DNA from: Thiotrichaceae bacterium
GTDB lineage: Bacteria; Pseudomonadota; Gammaproteobacteria; SZUA-140
NCBI GenBank assembly: GCA_002401765.2
Contig: NVTY02000032.1
Location: 33,347-97,346 of the forward strand
DNA length: 64,000 bases
Reading direction: 5' to 3'
The notes under the pieces are model-generated. The model made no database searches and was not told where the DNA came from. It was given only the letters and a program-made list of their open reading frames with translations. The translations under genes were made by a program, and so were the position numbers. Positions 19,857-29,949 of the stretch are shown piece by piece (positions within the stretch are counted from its first letter, which is position 1; each line of letters begins with the position of its first letter).

Positions 19857-22139
19857 TTACAGACCCTGTACATACTGAGAGTGCGTCGAAATCGTTACCA
19901 TCTTGTGAAGTTGGCTGGCTGCATCGTGCGCACCCTTTAGTGCATTTTTAAAGTGATTGAGTAATTGTGCTTTATCTAGTTCAGCCTTTGAGCCTGCACC
20001 AATATCGGTCAGGTCAATAAAAAACTCATCAAATAGCTGTGATAACTCGTTAATAATATCAAGATTTAAAAATTGCTCGTGATTATAAATGCTCGGGTAA
20101 CCACCCTTTTGTTTGTCTATTGCAAAAGAAATCCCTCTTGCATTGGTGATTGTGGTTTTCTTTTTGCAGGTGAGCATGCAGTTATCATCGATGCTGGGTT
20201 TGTTGCAGCCAACGGTTTGTTGAAAAAAACACTGACGGCTAGTCATCATCAAAATAGGATGATAAATGCTGTATAACAATTTAAAATTTTCAGGACGGGC
20301 GATATTTCTTATTTGCTGATGATTAATTTCATTGGAAATAAAGGCGCCTTTGCAATTGAGTGTTTCTTTCAGCGTTAACAACGCATAGGAATTAGTGGTG
20401 TTTAAAAAAGGCCCTGCTATCCAGTCGATATTCAATTCGCATGCTTTATGGGCAATGCCTGTATTATTACTCACTATGTGCTTAGCTTTAACCTCTTCAA
20501 GTACTCTAACCGCTTCTAAATAATCTTTACCAATTAAAACAGCGGGAAACCAAGGGATAAGCCGCGGATTATTTAAGAATAGTTCAATGATTTTGTTGCA
20601 GCCTTTTTTAAAGCTTTCAGGCAGTTTGAAATAGATATCGCAATCAGTCAGATCACACAGATGTAAATCATTTTCATTAGCGATTAAAATGGACAATCTG
20701 GGTGTCACGTCTGGATCTGTTTTAGCATGATTTTGAAGCTTTGGAACATCTATCAGCGGAATAATCTCGATTGAATCATTCAGTAATAAAGCTACTTTTT
20801 TCCTGATATTACTGAGCTCTTTAAACGGAATACTTAAGTTAGATTCAAGCTGAGAGAAGATAAAACCTTCGATCGAAAATTTAGCATTATTAAAACTTTT
20901 AAAGCGCTTTTTAATCGCATCTTGATCAATAGATGATTTTTCCGCCGCAATCAGCGGTACATCTGATTTAACCACAAAGGTATCGTGGTGCTTAGTTTGA
21001 GTTTCGACGCTATGAGCAGCCTCAATCACCACGGTGACGGTCAAGGGTCCATTAAGTTTCCCTGAGAATTTAAACGTTAAATGACGTTTAGTGATGTCCA
21101 GGTGTTGTATTTTTTCAGAGACCCGTATGCCAATGTCATTTTTATCGACCTTCAGATCTTGCTGTACTTTGTTAATCTGAATCACTGAGGTCGCATTGCC
21201 AATTTCATTGGCGTGGGTAAAACTATGATCTCTTGGGTTATCGATAAACATCGATTTGTTCATGTCACCTTGTAAAAACAGGTTTGTGAAGTCACGATTA
21301 AATACTTTATAAAGGTTTGAATTGTCGTCCAGTAATTTTCCGCTTTCAACAAAACGATCTATCTGTTTTCGCCAACTGTCTACGACGGTATGCACGTAAT
21401 TCGCGCCCTTGATGCGACCCTCTATTTTTAACGAGTCAACGCCTGCATCCACTAATTCGGGTAAATCAAAGTAGGCGGAGTTGTCTTTTAAGTTAAGGGG
21501 ATATTTGTTGCCCATAGCAGTGGGTTCGTATTCATCACGACAGGCTTGGCTGCAACGACCACGGTTGCCTGAATTACCGACACTTACTGAGCTGGAATAA
21601 CATTGCCCCGAAAATGCGATGCATAACGCACCATGCACAAACACTTCGGTTAAAACATCGACATCGTGGGCACACGATGTGAGGGTTTTTATTTCACTGA
21701 GATTCAACTCACGCGATAAGTTAAGACGGGACGCGCCTATTTTAGCGAGGAATAACACCTGACCTTCATTATGGGTCGTCAGTTGGGTCGATGCATGAAT
21801 ACTCAGGCTGGGGAAATATTTTTTGACCAGATTGAAAATCCCCAAGTCCTGAACAATAATGCCATCAATGCCTGTATTGACAAGTTGATTAAAGAGCTTA
21901 ATCAAACTGGGTAATTCACGTTCTAAAATCACTACATTCAACGTTAAAAAGACTTCACAATTGTAATTGTGCGCCAGTCTAATCACACCGTTGAGTTCAT
22001 CAAAGGAAAGGTTAGAGGCACGATTTCGCGCATTAAAGACATCTAAACCACAGTAAATTGCATTTGCGCCTGCCACAATGGCCGCTTTAATCGCGTTCAC
22101 ATCACCACCGGGCGCTAATAATTCAATCTTTCTAGTCAT
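19857..22139 (-). CDS. Peptidase U32 family protein, RlhA-like
   Basis: The protein starts best at MTRKIELLAPGG (22139), giving 760 residues. The U32 barrel is evident (GANAIYCGLDVFNARNRASN), and the family signature EVFVHGALCIAFSGQC precedes a cluster of cysteines (GRCSQAC). Further cysteines near the C-terminus (CNKPSIDDNCMLTCKKK) probably complete an iron-sulfur site. Relatives include RlhA, which hydroxylates C2501 of 23S rRNA, and TrhP; this protein is longer than E. coli RlhA (about 650 aa). The exact substrate is inferred. Confidence 0.8.
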   Translation of the reverse strand: MTRKIELLAPGGDVNAIKAAIVAGANAIYCGLDVFNARNRASNLSFDELNGVIRLAHNYNCEVFLTLNVVILERELPSLIKLFNQLVNTGIDGIIVQDLGIFNLVKKYFPSLSIHASTQLTTHNEGQVLFLAKIGASRLNLSRELNLSEIKTLTSCAHDVDVLTEVFVHGALCIAFSGQCYSSSVSVGNSGNRGRCSQACRDEYEPTAMGNKYPLNLKDNSAYFDLPELVDAGVDSLKIEGRIKGANYVHTVVDSWRKQIDRFVESGKLLDDNSNLYKVFNRDFTNLFLQGDMNKSMFIDNPRDHSFTHANEIGNATSVIQINKVQQDLKVDKNDIGIRVSEKIQHLDITKRHLTFKFSGKLNGPLTVTVVIEAAHSVETQTKHHDTFVVKSDVPLIAAEKSSIDQDAIKKRFKSFNNAKFSIEGFIFSQLESNLSIPFKELSNIRKKVALLLNDSIEIIPLIDVPKLQNHAKTDPDVTPRLSILIANENDLHLCDLTDCDIYFKLPESFKKGCNKIIELFLNNPRLIPWFPAVLIGKDYLEAVRVLEEVKAKHIVSNNTGIAHKACELNIDWIAGPFLNTTNSYALLTLKETLNCKGAFISNEINHQQIRNIARPENFKLLYSIYHPILMMTSRQCFFQQTVGCNKPSIDDNCMLTCKKKTTITNARGISFAIDKQKGGYPSIYNHEQFLNLDIINELSQLFDEFFIDLTDIGAGSKAELDKAQLLNHFKNALKGAHDAASQLHKMVTISTHSQYVQGL

Positions 22140-22230
22140 ATAATAACGCAACGTTTTTGATAGCTTTAAAATAGGGAGTGGATTTTATCTGGATCGATCA
22201 ACGGGGGCCGCAATCGTTGATTACTTATCT

Positions 22231-22371
22231 TGAGACCTTTGCACGAGTCTATTTTCCGCTCCAGCTGCGTTATAAATGACCTCAAAAAAGTCATTTACTA
22301 CGTGTAAACTCCGTTTTTTCGGTCATTTATGCCTTGCTGGAACGAAAACTAGTTCTCGTGCAAAGGTCTCA
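22231..22371. mobile_element. MITE, 141 bp, with 17-bp terminal inverted repeats
   Basis: TGAGACCTTTGCACGAG at 22231 and its exact inverse ending at 22371 bound a 141-bp element with no coding capacity. TCT stands directly outside both ends (22228-22230 and 22372-22374) and may be the target duplication. Inside, AAATGAC and GTCATTT form another inverted pair. GAGACCTTTGCA-type ends are common in IS5-like transposons, so a non-autonomous derivative is likely. A transposase stub lies 55 bp further on but is of a different type. Confidence 0.75.
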
Positions 22372-22426
22372 TCTTAATCGAAAAACCATACTAGTCTCAG
22401 GATATGGCAACACAGGGCGTGTGTTC

Positions 22427-22648
22427 ATGGCCCGGCTCAAAAGGTTATATTTCCCAGGCGCCTCACATCACATTATCCAGCGGGGTAATGATCGTCAGGC
22501 GTGCTTTTATGATAAAAGCGATTATACGGTTTATTTAGATAAGTTAAAGGATGCCAGTAAGAAATATCATGTAAAGGCTCATGCGCATGTTTTGATGACA
22601 AATCATGTTCATATACTGGCTACGCCAAGTGCCGAGATGGCGGATTAA
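22427..22648 (+). pseudogene. Truncated REP-associated (Y1, IS200-like) transposase
   Basis: From an ATG at 22427, MARLKRLYFPGASHHIIQRG and VLMTNHVHILATPSAEM are the N-terminal motifs of RAYT/Y1-type transposases, including the HxH metal site (NHVHIL). The catalytic tyrosine region is missing: the frame stops at 22648 after 73 residues, while intact members are around 220 or more. A trace (RLSRMALT) continues after the stop. It is dead. Confidence 0.8.
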
Positions 22649-22787
22649 CGACTCTGAGCCGAATGGCACTAACTTAAGCACGTTTTGCACAATATTTTCC
22701 TCTATGTGGAAGCGCTTTCATTTCACGCCTTGGCAACATCATTATCGCGGTATAATCCCCCGGCCTTAAGCAACCGACCCAAACCCA

Positions 22788-23771
22788 GTGAAACTAACCC
22801 TCGCGCCGATGGAAGGCGTTATTGATTACCATATGCGCTATCTGCTGACGCGCATTGGCGGATATGACCATTGCGTGACTGAATTTGTACGCATCTCAGA
22901 TCAACTGCTGCCACCGGTGGTGTTTCACCGTATTTGCCCGGAACTTGCGCATGGGAGTCAAACGAAATCCGGCACGCCGGTCACGCTTCAATTGCTTGGT
23001 GGGGCACCTAATGTGATGGCGGAAAATGCATAGCGCGCGGTTGAACTGGGTGCTGCTGCAATCGATATCAATTTTGGTTGCCCTTCACGTTTTACCAATA
23101 GTAAAGCGGGCGGGGCCATTTTATTAAAAGAACCCGACCGTATTTATCGCATTACCGCTGCGGTTCGGCGTGCGGTGGCTGATGAGATCTCTGTTTCTGC
23201 CAAGAGACAGCTTGGCTATGAGACCACCGATTTGGCGATGGAAAATGCGCGGGCGGTTGAGGCGGCCAATGCCAGTTTTATCACCGTGCATGCCCGTACT
23301 AAGGTCGATGGCTACCATTATCCTGCGCGCTGGGAATGGCTGGGAAAGATCAATGATGTACTCACCATTCCGTTGGTGGCTAATGGGGATATTCATAGTG
23401 TTGATGAGTTTTTACGTTGCCGTGAAATGAGTCACTGCGAGAATTTTATGTGGGGGCGAGATGCGGTCATTCAACCAGACCTTGCGCGGCAAATCAGTGC
23501 GGTTCAATCCGGTAAGGTGGTTGAGCCGATGCTGTGGCATGAGGTTGTTACTGTGATTATCGAAATGACTGGGCTAATGCGGGCACAACCTACGATGCAG
23601 GATAAAAAAGTGCTAGGGCGGATTAAGCAGTGGCTCGCTTATTTGAAGCGGCATTACCCAGAGGCTGCGCTGTTATTTAGTGAGATTCGCGGCATGAAGC
23701 AGCTACAAAAAGCGGATGATTTGTTGTGGCTGAATTCGACAATAGGCAAAGAATTAACGGGATATAAATAG
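22788..23771 (+). pseudogene. dusC: tRNA-dihydrouridine synthase (DusC-like) with in-frame stop
   Basis: The reading frame begins at a GTG with [19 protein letters not shown] and continues through INFGCPSRFTN (catalytic Cys), ITVHARTKVDGYH and IPLVANGDIHS to IKQWLAYLKRHYPEAALLF, covering a full DusC-length protein. A single TAG at 23031-23033 interrupts the run AENA-stop-RAVELG where family members have Ala; the frame is otherwise kept. Some family positions are also altered (SAKRQLG for SVKVRLG, WGRDA for IGRGA), which suggests decay. Dus enzymes reduce U16/U20 in tRNA using FMN. Suppression or a sequencing error are the alternatives. Confidence 0.8.
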
Positions 23772-23791
23772 ACATATGTGGTTTCCACGTT

Positions 23792-24814
23792 TTACGTGAT
23801 GCTGTCACTCTCTTTATTCACCACAGGCACTAGCTGAGGCGAAATATCTTTATCCTCCTTTCTGCTTGGTATTGCCTGTTTATCGGCGGTTCTTTTTATT
23901 GGATGCGGGTTGTCCTTTAAGATAAGCGGTGGGAGTGGTCTATTTTTAGTTGTTTTCTCGGCTGGTTTAAGCGAGTTGACGATCCGATCTAGCAGTGAAA
24001 ATAGCAGGTCGATGCTATAGCCACCAATAAAACCAAGTGCTGCTTCGGTGATTTTAATGTCGGCTGCTGAACCGCCACTGCTATATAGCAGTACGATGAC
24101 GCCACCGCTAAGGGTGCCAAGCACGAGGCGGTTTCGGTATTCGGGTAGTCTTCTGGGGTCGAAGGTGCGTTCTCGTAGCTGTTCTTCTGCCTGGCGTAAT
24201 ATGAAAATACAGGCACCAAAGGCACCGTACATAAATGGGGTCAGGTGGGTGATAAAGGTGTAGATATAATTGGCGGTATTAAATGTGCTGGCATCTACCT
24301 GCGCCAGGTTGGGGCTACCCATTTCAAACGTATATTGGTAGATGTTGATGCTGACGATGATTGCCAGAATGGAAAACGACCAAATCCACAGATTCCGCAC
24401 ATGCCTGCCGGCATCGGTATGCATGTGGTTAAGGCCGCTGTTTTCCTGTTTTTTTTCAGTGGCGCGCAGGCTAACGGCTGTGGTAGGTGCTAATTGAGTA
24501 CTGAGTATCTGATAGCAGTGTCGCAGGTAGGCAATATCGTCATTGGTGAGCATCTCCTTTTTGGCTATCTTGATATCCCACATGCGATACAACTCATCCA
24601 TCTGAATATCTTCTGAGAGCTGCCCGCTTTCAGCGGCAAAAACAGCAAGGCGCATCACATCTTTTAAAAAACCACTGAGGCTAGTGATGCGCTGTGATTC
24701 AGCTTGCTGAGTGGTTTTTCCATGGGTATCTTCTCGTTGTCCATAAACTTGATTAAGGTCTTTGCACGATTGTTCTTGTTCTTGGCCATAGAACAAAATC
24801 ACTGCTGGTGCCAA
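23792..24814 (-). CDS. Uncharacterised membrane protein, 340 aa
   Basis: The N-terminal 140 residues are soluble and helical; then come about four membrane helices (around 142-162, 185-208, 231-250 and 255-275), and a basic, proline-rich tail. No known domain is recognised. The longest frame starts at a TTG six bases after the stop of the PhoD-like gene, so it is probably translated from the same mRNA, although the start could be internal. Together with the upstream phosphatase and GMC fusion it forms a three-gene minus-strand operon. Confidence 0.6.
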   Translation of the reverse strand: MAPAVILFYGQEQEQSCKDLNQVYGQREDTHGKTTQQAESQRITSLSGFLKDVMRLAVFAAESGQLSEDIQMDELYRMWDIKIAKKEMLTNDDIAYLRHCYQILSTQLAPTTAVSLRATEKKQENSGLNHMHTDAGRHVRNLWIWSFSILAIIVSINIYQYTFEMGSPNLAQVDASTFNTANYIYTFITHLTPFMYGAFGACIFILRQAEEQLRERTFDPRRLPEYRNRLVLGTLSGGVIVLLYSSGGSAADIKITEAALGFIGGYSIDLLFSLLDRIVNSLKPAEKTTKNRPLPPLILKDNPHPIKRTADKQAIPSRKEDKDISPQLVPVVNKESDSIT

Positions 24815-24820
24815 GGCACT

Positions 24821-26305
24821 CTATTTTAGTTTAATGGTAAAGGTGCGGTCAAAATCTTTTACGGGTAGCATTTTGGGGCCTCGGGTATCACGAATTCTCC
24901 ACGCATCGGCGCGCAGGTCGATGGTGCCGGAGGCGGTGTTACGGCTAAAGCTGATCGTCATGAAATGCTCGCGTGTTCTTGTTTTTGGGTAGGCAGAAAA
25001 AATGTTCCCTTTTTTAGTACTCACCTGATAGAGCTTATTGTATGTGACTTTTACGGGTTTCCAGTTGTTTAGCTTGCACACTTCGGGCGCTGGGAATTTG
25101 ACAGGTTTTGATTTGGGTTTGTCTGCCGCGATGCCATTTAAGTAAGTGAGGTTTGACATCGGGGAGGCGATGATCTCGATCAGGCGCGGCCCTTTGGCTC
25201 CGTTACCTAGTGGGGTAGTGGCAATCCGGCCGAAGTGAACATCACCACTCATTAACACAATGTCGTGCCCACTGACTGAGAATGCTTGTAAAAGCTCGGC
25301 ATACTGCTGTGTATAGCTGAGCAGGTTTTTCTCGGACTCTTCTTCGACTATGAGTGGTTGTGGGGCAACAAACACGCCTGGTGAACGTAGCTCATGTGCC
25401 CACTTTTTAATTTTGTTAAGCACGGCGGTGCTGGTAAAGCCGTTTTCATCTCTCAATGAGCGTAAGTCGGCGATGCAGATTGAGAGGTCTTTGCCAATAC
25501 TGAAGGTTTCAAAGGGGACGCTGCGTTGAACATTTTTCACGCCATCGGTCGCGGCTGCATCCCATGCTTTGCGTACATGGCGCAGGCGTAGTGCCTGGAG
25601 CTGTGGAATGGCTGATTTGTAAAAGGGGTAGTCGTTCCAGAACTCATGATCATCTGGCAGCATCCAGGTGCCACCATTGCATAGAATGCTGCCCATCGCC
25701 TGCCAGTGGAGTGCATAATCATCGGCAACACGCTGGCGAATTTCACTGGGAATCAGTGATAATGAGTCGAAGCCAATATCGAGATAGACCTGGTCACCGG
25801 TTAAGAAGGTGATGTCTGGTTTTACATTATCTGCGCCGCGTTGATACAGTGCTTTGTAAGCCGCCGCCGCTCGCCCGCCATCACGGTGGTTGTAAAAACA
25901 GCTGCCAAGCGCAATGGTAAACGGTTTTTTACCTTTGAGTGGGATTCTATTGGGCAGGGTGGAAAAGGCACCGCTGCGCAGGTGCTGCCATGACTGCGGG
26001 ATGACGCTTCCATTGGCCTCAATACGTCGAACAAAATTTACTTGATAGCTTTTTCCTGGCGTGAGCTGGGTGAATTTTATCACTTTGTAAAAACGTTGGT
26101 TCAGTTTGTCGAATGGACGTAGCCACTGCTCTTTTGTGATGCGCTTGGTCTGTTTGCTACCATCAGGGAGGGTCAACTCAACGCGCGCGATATCGGGTTT
26201 TTTAAGGGTAGGGAAAAGAGACCCTACCCAAACCTCAACACTGCTTGACGTGACACGCTGTACGACAAGTGACCATTGACTCGTGTTGGTATTCTCATTG
26301 CTCAC
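24821..26305 (-). CDS. PhoD-like metallophosphatase
   Basis: The 494-residue protein starts at a GTG. An N-terminal fibronectin-like domain (about 10-110) is followed by a calcineurin-like phosphatase domain with the PhoD-type metal motifs ALGSCFYNHRDGG, FLTGDQVYLDIG, LPDDHEFWNDYP and LMSGDVHFGRI. PhoD enzymes cleave phosphodiesters and phosphomonoesters, usually outside the cytoplasm; no signal peptide or Tat motif is seen here, so it may be cytoplasmic. It sits 51 bases downstream of the GMC-hydrolase gene. Confidence 0.85.
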   Translation of the reverse strand: MSNENTNTSQWSLVVQRVTSSSVEVWVGSLFPTLKKPDIARVELTLPDGSKQTKRITKEQWLRPFDKLNQRFYKVIKFTQLTPGKSYQVNFVRRIEANGSVIPQSWQHLRSGAFSTLPNRIPLKGKKPFTIALGSCFYNHRDGGRAAAAYKALYQRGADNVKPDITFLTGDQVYLDIGFDSLSLIPSEIRQRVADDYALHWQAMGSILCNGGTWMLPDDHEFWNDYPFYKSAIPQLQALRLRHVRKAWDAAATDGVKNVQRSVPFETFSIGKDLSICIADLRSLRDENGFTSTAVLNKIKKWAHELRSPGVFVAPQPLIVEEESEKNLLSYTQQYAELLQAFSVSGHDIVLMSGDVHFGRIATTPLGNGAKGPRLIEIIASPMSNLTYLNGIAADKPKSKPVKFPAPEVCKLNNWKPVKVTYNKLYQVSTKKGNIFSAYPKTRTREHFMTISFSRNTASGTIDLRADAWRIRDTRGPKMLPVKDFDRTFTIKLK

Positions 26306-26356
26306 AAATTTTCTCCCTGAAATTTTATACGCTTCATGACGGCTGCTTAATGACCG

Positions 26357-29300
26357 TTACAGCGTCGCTTCTAGTTGCTTAAGAATATGCGGATAGACAT
26401 CCTTGTGCGCATTCTTTCCATGTATACAGTCGATGTGGCCGTAGTCTGGGATTTTATGAAAACCGTAGAGCGATGCACCATTTCTATCGCTCAGCTCTTG
26501 ATAGGTTTTTTCGAGGCTTTCAGGCAGAAAACATTCATTTTCTTCACCGACGATAAAGGTGATCGGCAGTGCCATGCGCTCAAGGTGAGGCAGGTAGCGG
26601 TTATTACCATCTGCATCGGTGATATTCCCTTTGCGTGTCATGGTGGCTAAATGTTCTAGCGAGCGCATGTTGGCAACGCCATATAGCTCATGCAGATTAT
26701 CATGCGTGAGGCCATTGAGCTGGTCGTGTTCATACAGCTGACCATAGAGGAAGGTGACGCGGCGACAGACAGGGTTTTTGCACTGCTCTTCTTTCTGAAT
26801 AGGGTAGAGCTTGAGCGCTTTGTCGAGTAGCTTGTCTTGCCAGCTAGACTCTTTCGCGGTGTAAGTGGTAAGCGAATCAATCCCCAGCTTGTCTAACAGC
26901 TCGGGTACATAAAGGCCCGTTTTGATTTTGCTCAGCAGCGGCACCTTAATATGCGTTGAGATCTGTGAGACGACGGCTGAACGCACGTTTTTAAGATGCC
27001 CGCCTAACATCGACATGGTCCAGGTGGTGGCACCGTAACAATGGACAACCATCTGTACCGATTCTTTGCCCGTGACTTCGATCACCTTGGCAACGGCTGC
27101 TGGGTAGTCATATTGTGCAATTTCATCTGCCGTTGAGGCGGTTTGTGATGCCGCTAGTTCGATACTCACGCGGTAATCGAGCAGCCATACGTCATAGTCG
27201 TGGGCGACCAGGTATTCAACCAGGTTGGTGTTGATTGTGTCGGTAGAAAATATTTTACTGGAGACGCCAAGGCCATGAGAAAGCATCACCGGCCCTTTGT
27301 CGCCGCCCTGATAACGGGTGAGGCGAATCGACACATCGTCATCAGTCACTACGTGATGGAGCGATGGTACGGGTGCTGCCAATGGACGACGTTTGCGTGG
27401 CTGGTTTTTCTCAGTGAAGTAGTTGAGGCCGGTGGCAACGCCACCAAAGATGTCAAACACCTCGCCTGCAAAGAAGGCACCGAAACGCGCGATGTATTTG
27501 AGTCTGTCGGTATTGCTTTCAACATTGGGCACTTTAATGGTGGTGAGCTGTTTGGCAAAGTTAATCGGGGTGATTTCAAGTATGCCTCGGCCGATCACGG
27601 TTGCGGGATCACCCTTAGCGCTGGTGATGGTGGCAAAAAGCGTGGTGGTATCCTTCCACATATCAAAGCCGGGGTCATCATGGATGGTTTTGTGGCCCTC
27701 CATATAAAACACATCCCCATTTTGAGCGGTCATGGTCAGATTGTAATCCATGCGACGGGTATCAACGATTTCGGGGTCTTTAACAAACAGGTTAAACACG
27801 CCATCGGTGACCGTTAGCGGCGTGGGTGATAACATCGGTGCTTTCACGGTGCCGTAAATAGCCGCCTGATGGTTGCTGTCTTCCAGCATTGCATTAAGAT
27901 CTTGCGAGACCACTGTGAGGGTGAATTCGAATGGGGTGTTGTTGTGCTTACCCTGATCAAATCCCTGTTCATAATTTACATTGGGGTCTAATGTGACAAA
28001 GCCTGTCATGGTTTCAGTAAACTGGATGCCGGGTTTGGCTGGCGCGATCATTGCGTCGTTGGCTGGGCGCGAGGGTAGCTCTGTATCGAAACTCCATTCG
28101 CGTTCGCTGGCCATGAGTTTGGCATTACGTTCGGCAATCGCGCTGATGGTGAGCAGTGGGTTGGTACCGATGGCAGTGGGGATGATGGCACCATCTGCGA
28201 TATAAAGGTCTGCATAAACAGCGTTGCCACTATTGGATGAATAGACCTGGCCTTTGTGGTTGACCACGCCACTGCTGGCATCTTCACCCATGCAGCAACC
28301 ACCGAGTGGATGAACGGTCACTTGATCATTGCCCATTAGCTCGTGGCTGATGGGGTTTTTGATGAAAGTACCGCCAAGGGTTTTACTCATTGATTCGAGT
28401 CGGCCATTGACCTCGCCAAAGATCGCTTCATCACCGATGCCGGGCCATTCGATGTTGAGGCTATCGCCTTTTAACCGTATGCGGCCGGATGCACTATCGT
28501 GGCTCATCACCAAATTAGTGAGGGTGTTGTCTAGTGCGCCGTGATATGCGCCGCGCAGTAGGCTTTCGATGCTACGTTTTTTTTCTGCGAGAAAATCCAT
28601 TACACCACTGTCGCCATCTTTACCAGAGATCGCGGCGAGCTTTGAAAAGGCACCGGGTAACAGCGGTGCACTTGCACCTGACAGAACCCCCTCTTCGATA
28701 GTCATGCCATCTTTATAATTATCGGCGCTGGAGCGGGTATCAATCACTGATGTGATACAGGGGCCGACTGGGTTGGCGGCATCCAGTTCGCGGGTACCGC
28801 GTCCAATGCCGTTAATCTCCTGGTCGCAGTTATAGGTGAAGCCAAGCACATCGCCATTACCTGAAAAATGTTCGCCAACCTGGTCTGATGTTGCCAGGCC
28901 GCGTTCCTTTGAACGCAGCATGATCTCTGTTGAGCCGAGTGTGCCTGCGGCGAGCACCACAATGTCGGCATGTACAAATTGATCCGGCGCATCAAAGGCA
29001 TCGCTGCCGTTATTACTGACGGCGTAGTGAACCACCCAGTGGTCATCCTTACGTGAGAGGTGGCTGACTTTGCTCTGAGTAAAAATTTCAGCGCCGTGGT
29101 TTTTCGCATCAGGCAGGTAGGTCATCTGGGTGGTGTTTTTGGCGGTGAAATTACAGCCAGTAATGCAGTCACCACAAAGGTTGCAAGGGTCTTGTGCGAT
29201 ACCGACATGGTTGACGCCATTTTCATGTGTTTCAAAGTTAACGGCTAGTGGCGTTAATTTGGTTTCAATGCCCATTGCTTTACCACACTGACGCATCGCC

Positions 29301-29788
29301 TCAGTCTTTTTAAGAATGGGGAATCCATTGTTGCCATCGGGATAAGTCGCGCTACCTAGCATGGTACGTGCCTTTTGGTAGCCGCATTTTAGTGCGGTAT
29401 CCACATCGCTGACAAAGTCACGTGGCCACGCAGGGTCATTAAAGATACGCGGGTCTGATTCAATTAAGACGCTGGCATTAATCAATGAGGTGCCGCCTAG
29501 ACCGCAGCCAGTCAATACGTTGATGTCATCATTGATTTGCAGATTGTAAAGGCCGGTTTCACTGCCAAGGTGGATTTCACCCGCATCTACCTGCAGTTCA
29601 GCACCTGCCTCAGCTAAGGTGTCAGGGAACTCACCGGGTAAAAATTCTTTGCCGCGCTCCAGTACGCAGACGGATTGCCCTGCGCGCGCCATGCGTGATG
29701 CAGAGATGCCACCGCCGTAACCAGAGCCAATCACGACCACGGTGTAGTGTTGTTTAATCTGTTCGATATGAGACGATAGCTTGTTCAA
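26357..29788 (-). CDS. GMC (cholesterol oxidase-like) oxidoreductase fused to an alpha/beta hydrolase
   Basis: This 1143-residue protein starts at a TTG with AAGGGGG upstream. Residues 1-550 are a GMC flavoprotein: FAD fold VVVIGSGYGGGISASRMARA, GCGLGGTSLINASV, a cysteine cluster CNLCGDCITGC, and the C-terminal HPLGGCCMGED with GTNPLLTISAIAER. A middle region of about 200 residues resembles the cyclophilin-like extension in such fusions. The last 350 residues are an alpha/beta hydrolase (MLSHGLGVSSKIF) in which the nucleophile elbow reads VHCYGA, so Cys replaces the usual Ser. Sterol or other lipid alcohol oxidation coupled to ester chemistry is likely but unproven. Confidence 0.85.
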   Translation of the reverse strand: MNKLSSHIEQIKQHYTVVVIGSGYGGGISASRMARAGQSVCVLERGKEFLPGEFPDTLAEAGAELQVDAGEIHLGSETGLYNLQINDDINVLTGCGLGGTSLINASVLIESDPRIFNDPAWPRDFVSDVDTALKCGYQKARTMLGSATYPDGNNGFPILKKTEAMRQCGKAMGIETKLTPLAVNFETHENGVNHVGIAQDPCNLCGDCITGCNFTAKNTTQMTYLPDAKNHGAEIFTQSKVSHLSRKDDHWVVHYAVSNNGSDAFDAPDQFVHADIVVLAAGTLGSTEIMLRSKERGLATSDQVGEHFSGNGDVLGFTYNCDQEINGIGRGTRELDAANPVGPCITSVIDTRSSADNYKDGMTIEEGVLSGASAPLLPGAFSKLAAISGKDGDSGVMDFLAEKKRSIESLLRGAYHGALDNTLTNLVMSHDSASGRIRLKGDSLNIEWPGIGDEAIFGEVNGRLESMSKTLGGTFIKNPISHELMGNDQVTVHPLGGCCMGEDASSGVVNHKGQVYSSNSGNAVYADLYIADGAIIPTAIGTNPLLTISAIAERNAKLMASEREWSFDTELPSRPANDAMIAPAKPGIQFTETMTGFVTLDPNVNYEQGFDQGKHNNTPFEFTLTVVSQDLNAMLEDSNHQAAIYGTVKAPMLSPTPLTVTDGVFNLFVKDPEIVDTRRMDYNLTMTAQNGDVFYMEGHKTIHDDPGFDMWKDTTTLFATITSAKGDPATVIGRGILEITPINFAKQLTTIKVPNVESNTDRLKYIARFGAFFAGEVFDIFGGVATGLNYFTEKNQPRKRRPLAAPVPSLHHVVTDDDVSIRLTRYQGGDKGPVMLSHGLGVSSKIFSTDTINTNLVEYLVAHDYDVWLLDYRVSIELAASQTASTADEIAQYDYPAAVAKVIEVTGKESVQMVVHCYGATTWTMSMLGGHLKNVRSAVVSQISTHIKVPLLSKIKTGLYVPELLDKLGIDSLTTYTAKESSWQDKLLDKALKLYPIQKEEQCKNPVCRRVTFLYGQLYEHDQLNGLTHDNLHELYGVANMRSLEHLATMTRKGNITDADGNNRYLPHLERMALPITFIVGEENECFLPESLEKTYQELSDRNGASLYGFHKIPDYGHIDCIHGKNAHKDVYPHILKQLEATL

Positions 29789-29949
29789 TGTTAGCCCCCT
29801 TAAGATTCATTTGTTATACCGCTTAAATCCCGATATCAGATTTCATTAAAGCACTTTTAATATACGGAAATCCTTATGAAATTCAAGTTAACTACTTGAT
29901 CAGTGCCTGTCAAGAACGAGGGCGCTAAATAAGTAAGGGCTTATTCAGT

